DNA of 64,000 nt from assembly GCA_009760885.1 (NCBI GenBank), contig CM019704.1, positions 15,672,929-15,736,928 of the forward strand. The letters are read 5' to 3'. The notes under the pieces are model-generated. The model ran no database searches. It was not told where the DNA came from and saw nothing but the letters and a program-made list of their open reading frames with translations. Shown piece by piece: positions 53,717 to 63,470 of this stretch. The stretch is from Achatina immaculata. Its lineage: Eukaryota; Mollusca; Gastropoda; Stylommatophora; Achatinidae. Position 1 is the stretch's first letter, and each line of letters opens with the position of its first letter. A program made the translations under genes and the position numbers.

Positions 53717-54814
53717 CGCTTCTGGCGAGATTCTTTGGCTGCCGTGCGTGGAGTGGGGCTCCTCCCGACCAGTGAAGAAAGGTGCGAATGGGGTTGCCGC
53801 GCGGCGCCACTGTGGAAAAGGTGAAAGAAAGGATTAAGTGAAGTAAACAGTAGTCTAGAGGTCAGGACTATTCAAATCACGGCACCTCTGGTCTGGAGGT
53901 CGGCCACGTCCTATGCACACTCATATCAGGCGAAATGCCTGAACCGGCTTAACCCAGAGGTTAACACACTGCTGTCGAGATTCTTCGGATGCCGCGCACT
54001 GAGTGAAACTCCTCCCAGCTAATGAAGAAAATGCGAAAAAGAAATAAATTCGGGTTGCCATGCAGCGCCGATATAAAAAGGTTATGGAAAGGATAAAGTG
54101 AAGCTTTGTTAGTATGTCCAGTGGTCTCGCGACGAGAGCTACTCATACCACGGCACCTCTGCTTTAGAGGTGGGCCACGTCCGATTTATACCCATACTGG
54201 GATAATATGCCTAAACCGACTCAACCCAGGGGTAAAACTTACTAGTGGCGAGGATTCGTCCTCCCGGACAAAAGCTCACCCCTGGTCACAACTAGGAAGG
54301 GTAGCGGCCACGACCACAAAATGCTGAAATCGGAGACACTGGACCAGTGCAGTCTAGATAGGCAACCACCTCTCACCCGGCGGGAATGTATGCGTATCCT
54401 AATCACGCTGAGGTTTTCCAGTGAGAAAGTCCAACGCTGGACTGGATGGGCAACCACCTCTCACCTGGCAGGGATACACGGGTATCCCAAAACACGCAGA
54501 GGTTTTCCGGTGAGAAAGTCCAACTCTAGGCTAGATGTGCAAGCACTTCTCACCCAGCGGGGATACTGTTATCCAAAACACGTCGAGGTTTCCGGTGAGA
54601 AAGTCCAACTCTAGATTAAACTGGTGCAAAGAAAACCACAGTGTCACGCATTCCCGCTTCTGAGACCCACCAAGAATACAGGCTCAAGCAATGCGATACT
54701 CTGAACCTTTTGTGGTCCTCTCGTGGATCTCGTGTGGTCCTTTCGGAGACCACAGGAGTAAATACAGTGGGATCACGTGGCTGTCTTGGTGGTAGAAGCG
54801 AACGAAGAAGAAGA
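53713..54814 (+). mobile_element. Element E copy 2, 5'-truncated
   Basis: The sequence from taccgctt onward is collinear with 33979-35122. It has the 235-bp repeats, the gtcctcccggacaaaagctc segment and (GAA)n, and three rather than two of the 80-bp units starting gcaaccacctctcacc (54361, about 54449 and a divergent third near 54537). It lacks the first 213 bp of copy 1, including the hairpin's 5' arm. Confidence 0.88.
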
Positions 54815-55009
54815 AGATATACAGTACAAATGTGTGCTTCACTGACGATAAAGAATAGCTGTTAATGTAAAGAGACAGCATGAACAAAACTTAATCAGGG
54901 CAGAAGAGCCAGAGTTCACGCGTGCCGGTTGGTGGCCATCATCCAGAGCAGAACAAAGAACTTGTGAGAGAAAAAGAGAGCGTGCTAAGGATCCATTAAA
55001 ACTAACCTT

Positions 55010-55520
55010 CAGTACATAGATGGTAAGGATAGTAGTAGTACACAGATGGTAAGGATAGTAGTAGTACATAGATGGTAAGGATAGTAGCAGTATATAGATG
55101 GTAAGGATAGTAGTAGTACATAGATGGTAAGGATAGTAGTAGTACATAGATGGTAAGGATAGTAGTAGTACATAGATGGTAAGGATAGTAGTAGTACTGG
55201 TAAGGATAGTAGTAATAAACAGATGTTTAAGATAGTAGTAATACATACATGGTTATGATAGTGCCAGTACATAGATGGTAAGGATAGTAGTAGTACATAG
55301 ATGGTAAGGATAGTAGTAGTACATAGATGGTTAAGGTAGTAGTGGTAGTACATAGATGGTAAAGATAGATGCAGTACATAGATGGTAATAGTAGTAGTAG
55401 TACACAGATTGTAAGGATAGTAGAAGTGCATAGATGGTTAGGATAGAAGTAGTACACTGATAGTAAGGATAGTAGTAGTACATAGATGGTAAGGATAGTA
55501 GTAGTACATAGATGGTAATG
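55010..55520. repeat. 26-bp minisatellite, about 19 copies
   Basis: Units read acatagatggtaaggatagt plus agtagt. Long Tyr/Leu/Thr-rich minus-strand frames are a consequence of a stop-free unit with a period not divisible by three. Confidence 0.93.
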
Positions 55521-55875
55521 ATTATCACTTAGGTAATGATTTAAATAATAGAAACAGCACATATATAATCAAAATTATAACATAATTAATCTATGTAAGA
55601 TGTTAGTATTTTAATAAAGTGCGAAATGAGGGTTTATATGTACACGTAAATATGTATTTCTGAATTTTATGTATATGCATGTTTTACGCAATTGTTAACA
55701 ATTGGTACCTCTGATTACATTTTAATGACGACAGTTAGAGAATGTTGCAAGGAACAGTTTTATGTTAAAAAATCAAACTAACTCACGATACGTAAGATGT
55801 TACACTGATTTCAGTTATTCCACTGTTGATATATTTGGAGGAACCAAATATTAAAAGAATTTTTATTTTGTTGAT
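55521..55875. other. No gene seen
   Basis: AT-rich sequence. Confidence 0.5.
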
Positions 55876-55968
55876 AACATTATAAACTGATGATTAACAA
55901 CAATATAAACTGATGATTAACAACAATATAAACTGATGATTAACAACAATATAAACTGATGATTAACT
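55876..55968. repeat. 23-bp tandem repeat, 4 copies
   Basis: Units read aacaatataaactgatgatt plus aac. Confidence 0.9.
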
Positions 55969-56880
55969 GATGAAGAATCGTTTTCGTGTGTTCCTTCTTA
56001 ATGTGCATTGTTTTTTATGTGTAAGAATGAATGAGAGATAGGACAGGGCGAAGAGAGATCACAGGCCAGAATATTATTCGTGTTCCTTTCTTTGTTGTAA
56101 GATGTTACTTTATAATCTGTGTAATCAGCAAATTCCTGCAGCATCAAAATGGCAAGTAATATAAGAAATAAAGAATAAATAGAAAATACACTTTTATAAT
56201 ATTTTTTAAAATAATTCCTGCAATGTAAACTGTAAAATGCTACAACTTTACAGTCAATAACACTTCAAATCTATTGTGGCACACAACTGCGCCGCCAAAT
56301 GTGTCGCAGTCTAGGAAAAAAAAAGTTGAGAACCACTGTCACAGGGAGGTGACTCAGCAACCAGTCGTCAAGTCACGGAACAAGTCGCTTTCCATTACGA
56401 ACTTTCATCTTTCTTCCATTTCAGACTTAACAACAGTCAAGCTAACAACCAACCAAGATCAAGTTTGGTTTTGTTTTTTCGAACGCAAATATCGATCAGT
56501 ACATAGCAAAACATCTCCCATTAAAAGATGGTCAATTGTAGATGTACGCTGGCGCTTCATTCAGTCAAGTGCGGAGAATATTGGTACCTTGCAGACTGTG
56601 TTAGGGAAACTGCCTAGGAGAACGGAGAATAACTGTCGGCAAGAAGATGCACAACATAGCAAACTGCACAAATGATTATCATGATTTAAGAAAACATATT
56701 CATGTAAATATCGGTCACAATCATTAAGGACTACGGTGGCTGTAACAACGTTTGAAATAAGTAAATAAAAATCAACCATTTTTAGATCATTTTCCCTGCA
56801 TTGCTTGCTATTTTTGCAGTCAACGACCCATAGCTAACATGCTAGTGCCAGGATCAGCCAACCGTATCCGACTAAGACTC
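55969..56880. other. No gene seen; hAT-like end at 56274-56338
   Basis: The segment ending aaaagttgagaaccactg at 56338 is the typical terminal sequence of a hAT-type element. The preceding cgccaaatgtgtcgcagtct resembles the interior of a worn nonautonomous copy. Its other end is not found. The rest is unique-looking. Confidence 0.45.
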
Positions 56881-58245
56881 TGTCCTATCTCTCTTGGTAC
56901 CTACAACCAAGAAGTCGTGTCTGGCTCACCTCTCTTGGTACTCACAACCAAGAAGTCTTGTCTGGCCCACCTCTCTTGGTACCCACAACCAAGAAGTCGT
57001 GTCTGGCTCACCTCTCTTGGTACCCACAACCAAGAAGTCTTGTCTGGCCCACCTCTCTTGGTACCCACAAACCAAGAAGTCTTGTCTGGCTCACCTCTCT
57101 TGGTACCCACAACCAAGAAGTCTTGTCTGGCCCACCTCTCTTGGTACCCACAACCAAAAAGTCTTGTCTGGCCCACCTCTCTTGGTACCTACAACCAAGA
57201 AATCTTGTCTGGCTCACCTCTCTTGGTACCCACAACCAAGAAGTCTTATCTGACCCATCTCTCTTGGTACCCACAACCAAGAAGTCTTATCTGGCCCACC
57301 TCTCTTGGTACCCACAAACAAAGACGTCTTGTCTGGCCCACCTCTCTTGGTACCCGCAAACCAAGAAGTCTTGTCTGACTCACCTCTCTTGGTACCCACA
57401 ACCAAGAAGTCTTGTCTGGCCCACCTCTCTTGGTACCCACAACCAAGAAGTCTTATCTGGCCTACCTCTCTTGGTACCCACAACCAAGAAGTCTTGTCTG
57501 GCCCACCTTTCTTGGTACCCACAACCAAGAAGTCTTATCTGGCCCACCTCTCTTGGTACCCACAACCAAGAAGTCTTATCTGGCCCACCTCTCTTGGTAC
57601 CCACAACCAAGAAGTCTTGTCTGGCCCACCTCTCTTGGTACCCACAACCAAGAAGTCTTGTCTGGCCCACCTCTCTTGGTACCCACAACCAAGAAGTCTT
57701 ATCTGGCCCACCTCTCTTGGTACCCACAACCAAGAAGTCGTGTCTGGCTCACCTCTCTTGGTACCCACAAACCAAGAAGTCTTGTCTGGCTCACCTCTCT
57801 TGGTACCCACAACCAAGAAGTCTTGTCTGGCCCACCTTTCTTGGTACCCACAACCAAGAAGTCTTGTCTGGCCCACCTCTCTTGGTACCCACAAACAAAG
57901 ACGTCTTGTCTGGCCCACCTCTCTTGGTACCCACAACCAAGAAGTCTTATCTGGCCCACCTCTCTTGGTACAGACAACCAAGAAGTCTTATCTGGCCCAC
58001 CTCTCCTGGTACCCACAAACCAAGAAGTCTTGTCTGGCCCACCTCTCTTGGTACCTACAACCAAGATGTCTTGTCTGGCCCACCTCTTTTGGTACCCACA
58101 ACCAAGATGTCTTGTCTGGCTCACCTCTCTTGGTACCCACAACCAAGAAGTCTTGTCTGGCCCACCTCTCTTGGTACCCACAACCAAGAAGTCTTATCTG
58201 GCCCACCTCTCTTGGTACCCACAAATAAGAAGTCTTGTCTGGCCC
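56881..58245. repeat. 41-bp minisatellite, about 33 copies, hairpin-forming unit
   Basis: Units read tcttggtacccacaaccaag plus aagtcttgtctggcccacctc. Each unit contains the inverted repeat cttggt/accaag around a 7-base loop, so every unit can fold. Variation is limited (cttgt/cttat, cccacc/ctcacc, occasional aaac insertions giving 42 bp). Stop-free units keep all frames open, giving frames of up to 452 codons with a 41-residue period. I regard these as artefacts. Confidence 0.95.
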
Positions 58246-58400
58246 GCCGTGATCCCCATGGAGGTGGAGTATTGCACACACCCCCCCCCTGCTTTTTAGC
58301 TGCACTGAGGGACTGAAAAAAAAAATTAGTCGCCATAACCAACTTCCAATCCGACACGATGCTATGCTTCTACACCTTCACAGCATCGGCTCCAAAGAAC
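58246..58400 (-). mobile_element. Interspersed repeat family F, copy 3, antisense
   Basis: On the minus strand the order is ggttatggcgacta, poly-T, cagtccctcagtgcagctaa, aaagcaggggg and actccacctccatggggatc. These blocks match 6333-6425. It abuts the right end of the 41-bp array. Confidence 0.65.
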
Positions 58401-58821
58401 ACTGTAGTTCCAGAGAGAAAAAAAGAAGAAGAAGAAGTAGAATAAGAAGAATTGCTTATTATCATATGTGTATAAGGAGAATAAGAAGCGAAAGAATGAG
58501 GTGGGAGAGAAAGGTGAGATCTCATGAAAGCATTTATAGATATCAATTGTTCAGAACAAGTTTTCAAGCCCCCCCCCCCCCCCCAACTTATCCGCCTCGA
58601 CTCCTAGAGGGGAAAAAAAACGTTATTTATACCTCTTCGTTTCAGCCGTTATAAATTCAGCACAGAAAGGAAGATGGCTTACAACGAGAAACCCTAGATC
58701 ACAAATAAAAACAACTATTTCACATTTTGCGTGAGCTGCATAATTTTACTACAGCGATCAAAGTTTGTTGGGTAAAAAAAAAAGAGACCAGTAAATAACG
58801 TTTAGCAGGCCTCACTTATAT
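58401..58821. other. No gene seen; GAA-rich and poly-C tracts
   Basis: A (GAA)n stretch lies near 58422-58440 and a C16 run near 58570-58585. No gene is supported. Confidence 0.5.
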
Positions 58822-59043
58822 CAGCGGTTCTAAAACTGACTGACATCGCCTCCCTTTCCCTTTTTCAACGAGTGGAGCCTGGCAGACGGTGAGGTGGGAA
58901 GAAGGGGGCGGGGGAATTTCGTGACTGGAAATAAGCAGCGGGGTCATCAAAGCCAGCAGTGTTAGAAAAGTTCTTAGGAGGGGGGTAATAGGCATGTGGT
59001 CTGGAAAGCGGGGGGCAGCTCGAAGAAAATTTTGGAACCACTG
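58822..59043. mobile_element. hAT-type MITE, 222 bp
   Basis: The termini are inverted: cagcggttctaaaa at the left and ttttggaaccactg at the right, the form expected of hAT elements. The interior is G-rich and noncoding. The flanking octamers acttatat and gcttagcc agree at 4 of 8 bases (the CTTA core), so the 8-bp target duplication is either eroded or absent. Confidence 0.72.
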
Positions 59044-59215
59044 GCTTAGCCAACCGTGCGTTTGAGATGGAAAGATTGGGCGGCGGGAGAGGGCAGGTAT
59101 GGAGATCATCATGTTCTCACGTGAACACCGAAATGAGGTTTCGCTCTCAGTCTTAAGAGACTGGGTTGTTAAGCTATTCCTTCGGTTCTCATCACGGCTC
59201 CAGTGAAGCTAGTGA

Positions 59216-59217
59216 GT

Positions 59218-59262
<45 letters not shown>
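59216..59262. repeat. (GA)n microsatellite
   Basis: A short (GAGT)n start passes into uninterrupted GA. Confidence 0.95.
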
Positions 59263-59264
<2 letters not shown>

Positions 59265-59608
59265 CAGCGCCTGTTTGTATAACCCAAATTTTCTCCTAAG
59301 TTTGGGAATTCGACACCAGAAAACGCTTGTCTCTCGTTCCTTCGTCTTGTTTATTTAACGTTAATATTTCTGTATTCCTTTCTTTCCCAGCGCCTGCGAC
59401 TTATCATTCTATTCTCTAATCTTATCCATTTCCTACTACTGTATACATATTAGTTACATTTTTATGTAAAAAGTAATACGGCCTGTAATTTCTTCATTAT
59501 AAATTCGTATTTTACATGTTTACGATTATATGAGCGCACTTAATAACACATCAAGTCTAATCATCGGCTCTGTCAAACTACGGCATACAGCAATAATGCT
59601 ACAAGAGT
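59263..59608. other. No gene seen
   Basis: AT-rich unique-looking sequence. Confidence 0.5.
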
Positions 59609-59775
59609 ACTGGCAGACAGCCAGACAGACAGACAGATGGACAGACAAGAAGGTAGACAGACAGGCAGGTAGATAGCGAGATACAGACAGACAGATAGAG
59701 ACAAATAGACAGATAGACAGGCAGGCAGGCAGACAGACAGATGGATAGGCAGACAGACAGACAGGCAGGCAGGCA
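59609..59775. repeat. (CAGA)n-rich microsatellite
   Basis: Mixed cagacagacaga, gataga and caggcagg blocks. It precedes an antisense LINE tail. Confidence 0.92.
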
Positions 59776-59885
59776 GAGAACGAATGAACGAACGAATATA
59801 CTTTATTTTCAAAGGGTTAAGAATTGGACATACAGGCCCGTCTAACATTCTGCCCTTCATCATACAGCTTTCACTCACAGTCATT
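59776..59885 (-). mobile_element. CR1-like LINE 3' end, antisense
   Basis: Reversed, it reads gatgaagggcagaatgttag, acgggcctgtatgtccaatt and cttaaccctttgaaaataaa. These match 36120-36175 at the 3' end of the CR1-like LINE. Its tail here is (ATTCGTTC)n-like rather than (ATCA)n. Confidence 0.85.
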
Positions 59886-60106
59886 CTGCGTTTGTTAGTG
59901 AGGAAAATAAGCAAGAAGAAACAATTAAATGATTACATACATAAATAATAAACTATCTCTTGCCCATACACTCCACACCCTGATTTATGTAACTATATGA
60001 AATAAACTTACATTCTTATCTTACATTCATTAAAAAACTAACAAATTTATAGAAAAGCAGTATTAAAAAATACAACAATCAAGCCATATTTTAAACTAAT
60101 TTAGAC

Positions 60107-60108
60107 GT

Positions 60109-60155
<47 letters not shown>

Positions 60156-60451
60156 AGTACATGCAGATGCATATATTGACACACAAATGCAAGTACATAT
60201 CACAAATATACAAACACATGCAGACATACACATATATACACACATAAGTAAGTATGCACATATGTTGTCACATTTGTACACACATATAATGTATATATAC
60301 ATACATTTACATATATAAGTATTATACACCTATGCTGTCACATACGTACACACATATAATGTATATATACATGCATATGCATATATAAGTATTATACGCC
60401 TGTGCTGTCACATACGTACACACATATAATGTATATATACATACATATACA
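60107..60451. repeat. (TA)n and roughly 70-bp tandem repeat
   Basis: A (TA)n run at 60110-60152 is followed by CA/TA-rich sequence. About 2.5 copies of a 70-bp unit (gtacacacatataatgtata, then tatgctgtcacatac) lie at 60262-60450. Confidence 0.85.
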
Positions 60452-61413
60452 TATATATGACAAGACTGACGAAGGAATGAGCAAATGATTTCAGATTGAA
60501 ACAGGCGTGAAACATGGATGTATATTATTTCCCTAGCCTTTTTGGAATTCCCATAGACGTTATAATGAAAAGATGCAGTATAGGTAAAACGGGCATTGAA
60601 TGGGTACATGGGACCAAAATAGAAGATCTTGATTTTGCAGATGGCATAACTCTTATCAATAACAATGTGAAATCGACGCAAGAAAAAAACAGGCTCCCTG
60701 TCTTCCTTGGCTAGCAAAATAGGTCTCGAAATTTACAAAGATAAATAAATAATAATGAAACTTCTCATTAATCACGAACGAAAAATATACGTAGAAGGAA
60801 CAGCTATTGACGAATTAAACCAGTCTGCATACCTTGGCAGCTACATAGACCAGGTTGGTGATACCAGGAGGTAAGTTAGAATTCGAATTGCAAAAGCGGT
60901 AATGTCCTTGAAAAATCTTGAGAACATATGGAATTCAAAAGTTATAAGCACAAAAACCAAGTTAAGATTATTCAATTCAAATGTGATATCCACCCTCATT
61001 TATGCATGCGAAAGCTGGAATTCAACTAAAGAAACAGACAAGAAATTAGACTCTTGTGAAAACAAATGCCTCAGGAAAATACTTGGTATAAAGTGGAACG
61101 AATATAAGAACAACACAGAGATAAGACAGGTGAGCAAACAACAACGTGTCTTATGGGTGATCAGAAAAAGAAGGTGGACACATGTAGGCCATGTGATGAG
61201 AAGAAACAATCAGAGAATACCAAAACACGCTATCAAGTGGAACACAACAGGCAGAAGAAAAAGAGGTCGGCCACGTGAAACTCTAAAGAGGACATTGTTA
61301 AGAGAACCCAGTTTAGTGGGTATAACTTAGATGAAGTTGAAAAACTCGCCGAAAACAGGAAAACTTGGCAGTATGCGAGCCCTATGTGACGTTTAACGGC
61401 ACGGGAAGGAAAT
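60452..61413 (+). pseudogene. LINE-B relative, 5'-truncated and decayed
   Basis: It begins inside the reverse transcriptase (EGMSK then stop, FQIETGVKHGCIL). Its active-site box reads FADGITLI where LINE-B has FADDITLI, a lost catalytic Asp. From 60902 a clean 142-codon stretch runs SLKNLENIWNSKVISTKTKL to GRRKRGRPRETLKRTLLREP, very close to the LINE-B C-terminus. It ends agccctatgtgacgtttaac then ggcacgggaagg, the same 3' end as LINE-B. It lies in a TA/CA microsatellite, so target duplications cannot be read. Confidence 0.88.
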
Positions 61414-62376
61414 ATATGTGTGTAATACACATATGTATATGATACACATACATGCATACACATGTGTATATGTATGACAGACAGACAGACAGATATGAGT
61501 TTTGAAAAGAGTTGGACAGGCCAGTTCTGGGGGGTTGTAAGAACCTTATTACATTATTTCAACGGCTAATTTCTGCGAGGTTCACTTCAAAGTTGCATAT
61601 GTCCTTTATTTCATATTCATTGTTTTTTTATACATTTCAGACAATGCGGATAACTAAATTGACGAAGCAATTCAAACACTATATACAAATAAAAGTATTC
61701 CGAACACAGCACACAAACACTTCCTATAACTAGCAAGTAGAAATGTTATGACCAATGGTCGCGTCTCGGAGATGTCTTGCTAGATATACCCATGAACACA
61801 AAACAATGGCACAGCTCTGCAAACAATAAATGACACACACACGTCAAAACTAACTTGAACGGTAGCTAATTTTTAAACATAAACTGTGTAACTGCCCAAA
61901 CGTAAAGAGAACGAAGCAGGAAACAAGAAAAGAGAAGACAATATAAAATGAATGAATTAATACAGACTTAGAAACTAAATGAATAACCCAGAATGTTCCA
62001 TACTATTTTCTCAGACTTACCGCACAAGAGATTCACCAGTAACAACAATCCCACGCTTACGCTGTTTCCTGTGTCTATTTTTCAGTAACCGAATGAAAAC
62101 GTACTGACGCAGAAAGAAAATTAAGCTAACTCCCTCTTATGTGTTACAAATTCCTTACTGAACACCAAACTGTACTTCCAGGCTGGATTTCACACACATC
62201 TCTGGAACACACACTAACGTGTACCCGACATATGATGATTCTTGTCTGAACTTCGTTCACACTTACTAAACAATTTTGTAGCACGCAGGAAGATTCGAGG
62301 CCAAGGTCAATCGACTCACAGAAAACGGTTATTACGAGGAACGGTCCGTAGCGGGCTATATTCATAGGCTTTATGC
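61414..62376. other. No gene seen; (CAGA)n at 61477-61494
   Basis: Unique-looking sequence. Small open frames lack motifs. Confidence 0.5.
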
Positions 62377-62470
62377 CAGGGGTGGCCAAACTGCGGCCCT
62401 CGTGCCGCATGCAGTTCCTTGACAGATAATGTGCGGCTAGCAAATATGCCAAGTGATTTTTTTTTTACAT
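62377..62470 (+). mobile_element. hAT-type element 5' end
   Basis: The sequence caggggtggccaaactgcgg followed by ccctcgtgccgcatgcag is the familiar start of hAT-family elements (CAG-GGG-TGGCCAAACTGCGGCCC form). No matching 3' terminus is seen in the following kilobase, so only one end survives. Confidence 0.65.
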
Positions 62471-62704
62471 CACACGTTTAAACAAGTAAATTAAAAAGTA
62501 ACTGTATAAAGCAAATAAAAACTAATTTTAAAAAATATAAGCTGATGTAGGATCGCTGATCGAGTAGACTTGCGGCGACTTCTACATCTCCTTGACCGCC
62601 ATATTGAATTTAAGCAAGCGTTGCTTGGATCTCTATAATAGAGAGTTTTCTGCATACATACTTTGCTCGAAACCTGTAAAGTACGCCAACCTGGATGATT
62701 ACAT

Positions 62705-62930
62705 CTTCTGAAATTGTACTTATAATCTCTGTGCTGTGGGTTGAGCATCTTGCTGAAATTGTACTTACAATCTTTGTGTTGTGGGCACAGTATCTTGGTG
62801 AAAAAGTACTTATAATCTGTGTGTTGTGTGCACAGCATCTTGCTGAAATTGTACTTATAATCTTTATGTTGTGTGCAGAGAATCTTGCTGAAATTGTACT
62901 TATAATCTTTGTGTTACAGGCAGAGCTAGG
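62705..62930. repeat. 45-bp tandem repeat, 5 copies, in frame
   Basis: Units read cttgctgaaattgtacttat plus aatctttgtgttgtgggcaca. On the plus strand the 45-bp period gives a 15-residue repeat (VLIIFVLCAQHLAEI form) within an 85-codon frame. There is no conserved start or domain, so I keep it as a repeat. Confidence 0.85.
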
Positions 62931-63340
62931 ACCTCCCAGAGAAATTTTGTAAGCTTCTCATTCTTTCATCCACTCCCGGGAAGACCCTCCGGACCAAGAA
63001 TCAATGCACCGACTGGACTCCCCTCTCTTGGGCCCTGGATATAGCTAATTATCTGCCCATGGCACTTGTGCAGGGAAATGTTAGGAACAACCGGATGAAG
63101 ACTGCCATCTCTGATTAACTCACAACAGCGCGTACATGGTACACATTTTTCACATGAGACACAGCGAAGCTTTCACACAGCAACACAACATTGTATGGTT
63201 AGCATCCGGAAAAAAAAATAAGGGACAAAGCCCTTTAGACATGAAAAACAGCAAGTGTGAGATGGCCAAGTAGAGGCTGGAGGTGTTAAAAGCCCGGGTG
63301 GAGATCTGAAGTGTTACGTAGGAAGTGTTAAATGGCGGAC
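62931..63340. other. No gene seen
   Basis: Unique-looking sequence. Confidence 0.45.
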
Positions 63341-63470
63341 AAGACAGCGTGTTGTTTCTCCTGGCTCGGCCGCTGCTCGCTTCCTCGTCGTTTCTCTTGT
63401 CATGTTTCTTTCTCCCGCGCCTAAAATGCTTTGTCTAGTATTTTCTGAATGCTAATCATACAAATCCATG
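63341..63470 (+). mobile_element. Possible divergent SINE type S3
   Basis: The order gacagcgtgttgtttctcct, ggctcggccgctgctcg, catgtttctttctcccgcgc and aaaatgctttgtctagtatt parallels the S3 copy read on the minus strand at 39590-39795. The polymerase III boxes are worn, so the call is tentative. Confidence 0.45.

Larger units (their letters stand above)
53079..54814 (+). mobile_element. Chimeric retrocopy: rDNA 5' end fused to element E
   Basis: An imperfect 13-bp direct repeat (agatgtacagtac at 53066-53078, agatatacagtac at 54815-54827, one mismatch) flanks 1,736 bp. The insert is, in one orientation, a putative 5' external transcribed spacer, the first 170 nt of 18S rRNA, and a 5'-truncated element E with its (GAA)n tail. 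The shared flanks and the tail at the far right show the whole chimera was inserted in a single target-primed event. The E part matches 33979-35122. Confidence 0.82.

Noticed and set aside
55009..55562. Tyr/Leu/Thr-rich minus-strand frames
   Set aside because: Products of the 26-bp minisatellite with a stop-free unit.
56958..58316. A 452-codon open frame and other long frames over the 41-bp array
   Set aside because: The frames exist in several phases and both strands because the unit lacks stops and 41 is not divisible by three; there is no unique start, domain or codon bias.
62144..62452. A 102-codon minus-strand open frame
   Set aside because: It overlaps the hAT-like terminus and has no recognisable domain; chance length in unique sequence.
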